Shown piece after piece: positions 62,860-64,000 of a DNA stretch of 64,000 nucleotides. The stretch's first letter is position 1. Each line of letters starts with the position of its first letter. A program made the position numbers and the translations under genes. This stretch comes from Bacillota bacterium. GTDB taxonomy: Bacteria > Sysuimicrobiota > Sysuimicrobiia > Sysuimicrobiales > Segetimicrobiaceae. The stretch lies in NCBI GenBank assembly GCA_021324975.1, contig JAJPIA010000144.1:17943-81942 (forward strand), given 5' to 3'. The notes below the pieces were generated by a model. That model saw only the letters and a list, made by a program, of their open reading frames with translations, was not told the DNA's origin and did no database searches.

Positions 62860-63146
62860 GTCGGCCGCCGCAGGTGGAGTCAAAGATCGAGCCCGACGTG
62901 TGGTTTCAGCCCGAGATGGTGCTCGAGATCATCGGGGGAGGCCTGACCCTGTCGCCGCTGCACACGGCGGGGTGGGGCAGGGCGCGAGCCGACGCCGGTC
63001 TCGCGGTGCGCTTTCCGAGGTTCACGGGGCGGTTTCGCGACGACAAAGCACCGCAAGGTGCCACGAGCGTGGATGAACTGCGGCATCTCTACCGCGCCCA
63101 GGGTCGCGGCCGGAGGCGTCACCCGGCCGGGCGGGCTCATGTCTGA
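62860..63146 (+). pseudogene. C-terminal remnant of an archaeal-type ATP-dependent DNA ligase
   Basis: KIEPDVWFQPEMVLEIIGGG, LTLSPLHTAGWG, GLAVRFPRFTGRFRDDKAPQ and GATSVDELRHLYRAQGR match the OB-fold end of archaeal/eukaryal-type (LigI/LigB) ligases, including the RFPRFTGRxRDDKAP block with motif VI. The DNA-binding and adenylation domains, with the catalytic lysine, are absent. A 5'-truncated gene of another ligase family than the LigD-type one at 36755. Confidence 0.78.
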
Positions 63147-63217
63147 TCCTCGCCGGTTCAACCGAGACGCCGCTCGAGCGGACGCCGGCCGAGATGTGGG
63201 ATCGCCTCGCCGCCGGT

Positions 63218-64000
63218 CTAGCCCGTGGGCCGCGGCCGAAACGCGGTCTGTGACCGCCCGCGTTCCTGGGGAGCCGGCGCGGGTGCCGGCGACGTGCGGC
63301 CCGCCGGGGCCGGGACGTTCTCGCGCAGCTGAGGCGGGAGCGGCCGTCCGGCGATCACGGCGTCGAGCTCGTCGCCTTCCAGCGTCTCTCGATCGAGCAA
63401 CGCCTCGGCGATCCGGCGGAGGTGCGGTTGGTGGTCGGTGAGGACCTGCCGCGCCCGGCCGTAGCACTCATCGATGATGCGCCGGACTTCCTTATCGATC
63501 TCGTAGGCGATCTCGTCGGAGTAATTGCGGTGCTCCACGAGGTCCCGCCCCAGAAACACCGGGCCGTGCTTGGTCCCGAGCGTGAGCGGGCCGAGCTTGT
63601 CGGACATCCCGAACTCCGTGACCATCTTCCGCGCCAGCTCGGTCGCCTGCTCGAAGTCGTTGGCCGCCCCGGTCGTGATCTCCCCGAACCTGATCTCCTC
63701 CGCCACCCGGCCGCCCAGCATCGCCGTGATGTTCGCCAGGATCTCCGTGCGCGTCAGACGGTATTTCTCGTCGTCGAGCGCGGGCAACGTGTACCCCAAC
63801 GCCACGCCGCGCGGCAGGATCGTCACCTTGTGCGGCGGGGTGGCCTGGGGCAGCAGCTTGCCCAACAGCGCGTGCCCGCCCTCGTGGTAGGCCGTCAGTT
63901 CCCGCTCCTTCGGCCCCAGGATGCGGCTCTTGCGCTGCGGGCCGGCGATCACCCGCTCGATCGCCTCGTCGAACTCGGCGCGGCCGATCCGCTTCTTCCC
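63218..64000 (-). CDS. ftsH: ATP-dependent zinc metalloprotease FtsH (C-terminal part)
   Basis: The frame is open to the window edge. Visible are the end of the AAA domain (IGRAEFDEAIERV) and the peptidase domain: HEGGHALLG carries the zinc HExxH, then GVALGYTLP, MLGGRVAEEIRFGEITTGA and the later NDFEQATELARKMVTEFGMS. FtsH degrades membrane and regulatory proteins at the inner membrane. The C-terminal tail (~30 residues) is Pro/Ala-rich. Confidence 0.95.
   Translation of the reverse strand, partial: GKKRIGRAEFDEAIERVIAGPQRKSRILGPKERELTAYHEGGHALLGKLLPQATPPHKVTILPRGVALGYTLPALDDEKYRLTRTEILANITAMLGGRVAEEIRFGEITTGAANDFEQATELARKMVTEFGMSDKLGPLTLGTKHGPVFLGRDLVEHRNYSDEIAYEIDKEVRRIIDECYGRARQVLTDHQPHLRRIAEALLDRETLEGDELDAVIAGRPLPPQLRENVPAPAGRTSPAPAPAPQERGRSQTAFRPRPTG

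Noticed and set aside
1..64000. CRISPR arrays, rRNA genes, insertion sequences, replication origin
   Set aside because: No regular direct repeats, rRNA sequence, transposase gene or DnaA-box cluster was found by reading.

Overview
The window is about 64 kb of GC-rich bacterial chromosome (by eye close to 68-70% G+C) with tightly packed genes. RNase Y, a YmdB-type phosphoesterase, SpoVS, HutP and YhaO/YhaN-like proteins point to the Terrabacteria side of the tree, and the recA promoter carries a Bacillus-type SOS box. Two proteins built like outer-membrane beta-barrels argue for a two-membrane cell. A deep uncultured lineage, for example one near Armatimonadota or candidate phylum CSP1-3 (Sysuimicrobiota), would fit. 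That placement is inference; no rRNA gene is present to test it.

Layout. 1-10.2 kb: DNA repair (cinA, thpR, recA under a LexA-type box, recX, a helicase-nuclease fusion, yhaO-like nuclease, yhaN-like ATPase), the last four coupled by overlapping or nearly overlapping genes. 10.2-20.2 kb: a SCO1 protein, then rny, ymdB, spoVS, a PHP phosphoesterase with an apparent CTG start, a zinc-ribbon protein, selA, selB and a two-subunit ThDP decarboxylase. 20.3-34.3 kb: a catabolic accessory region with two peptide-type ABC transporters (no ATPases nearby), a regulator, two M20 peptidases and two MmgE/PrpD proteins. It ends in a stretch of gene debris next to the tRNA-Sec gene (34341-34435), which completes a selA-selB-selC set. 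34.6-37.9 kb: a lower-GC higBA toxin-antitoxin pair and a split LigD (polymerase and ligase as separate convergent genes).

38-52.6 kb is an envelope island: DUF202 and DUF4239-like membrane proteins, two beta-barrels, secreted proteins, a signal-less sulfatase with its formylglycine-generating enzyme, an unusual NRAMP-family transporter and a TMEM175-like protein. Four gapless copies of a 34-nt element (38246-38279, 47284-47317, 49833-49866 on plus; 46982-47015 on minus) lie about 170-220 bp upstream of, and point toward, the transcription units of this island. Two of them flank a decayed LuxR-type DNA-binding domain. This is the best candidate here for an undescribed regulatory system.

52.6-64 kb: hutP and hutH, separated by a textbook HutP antitermination leader; a benzoylformate decarboxylase-like gene; a sugar ABC transporter with an aldose dehydrogenase and a lactonase that together suggest oxidative L-fucose (or similar sugar) use; a ZIP transporter; a remnant of an archaeal-type DNA ligase; and the C-terminal part of ftsH running off the edge.
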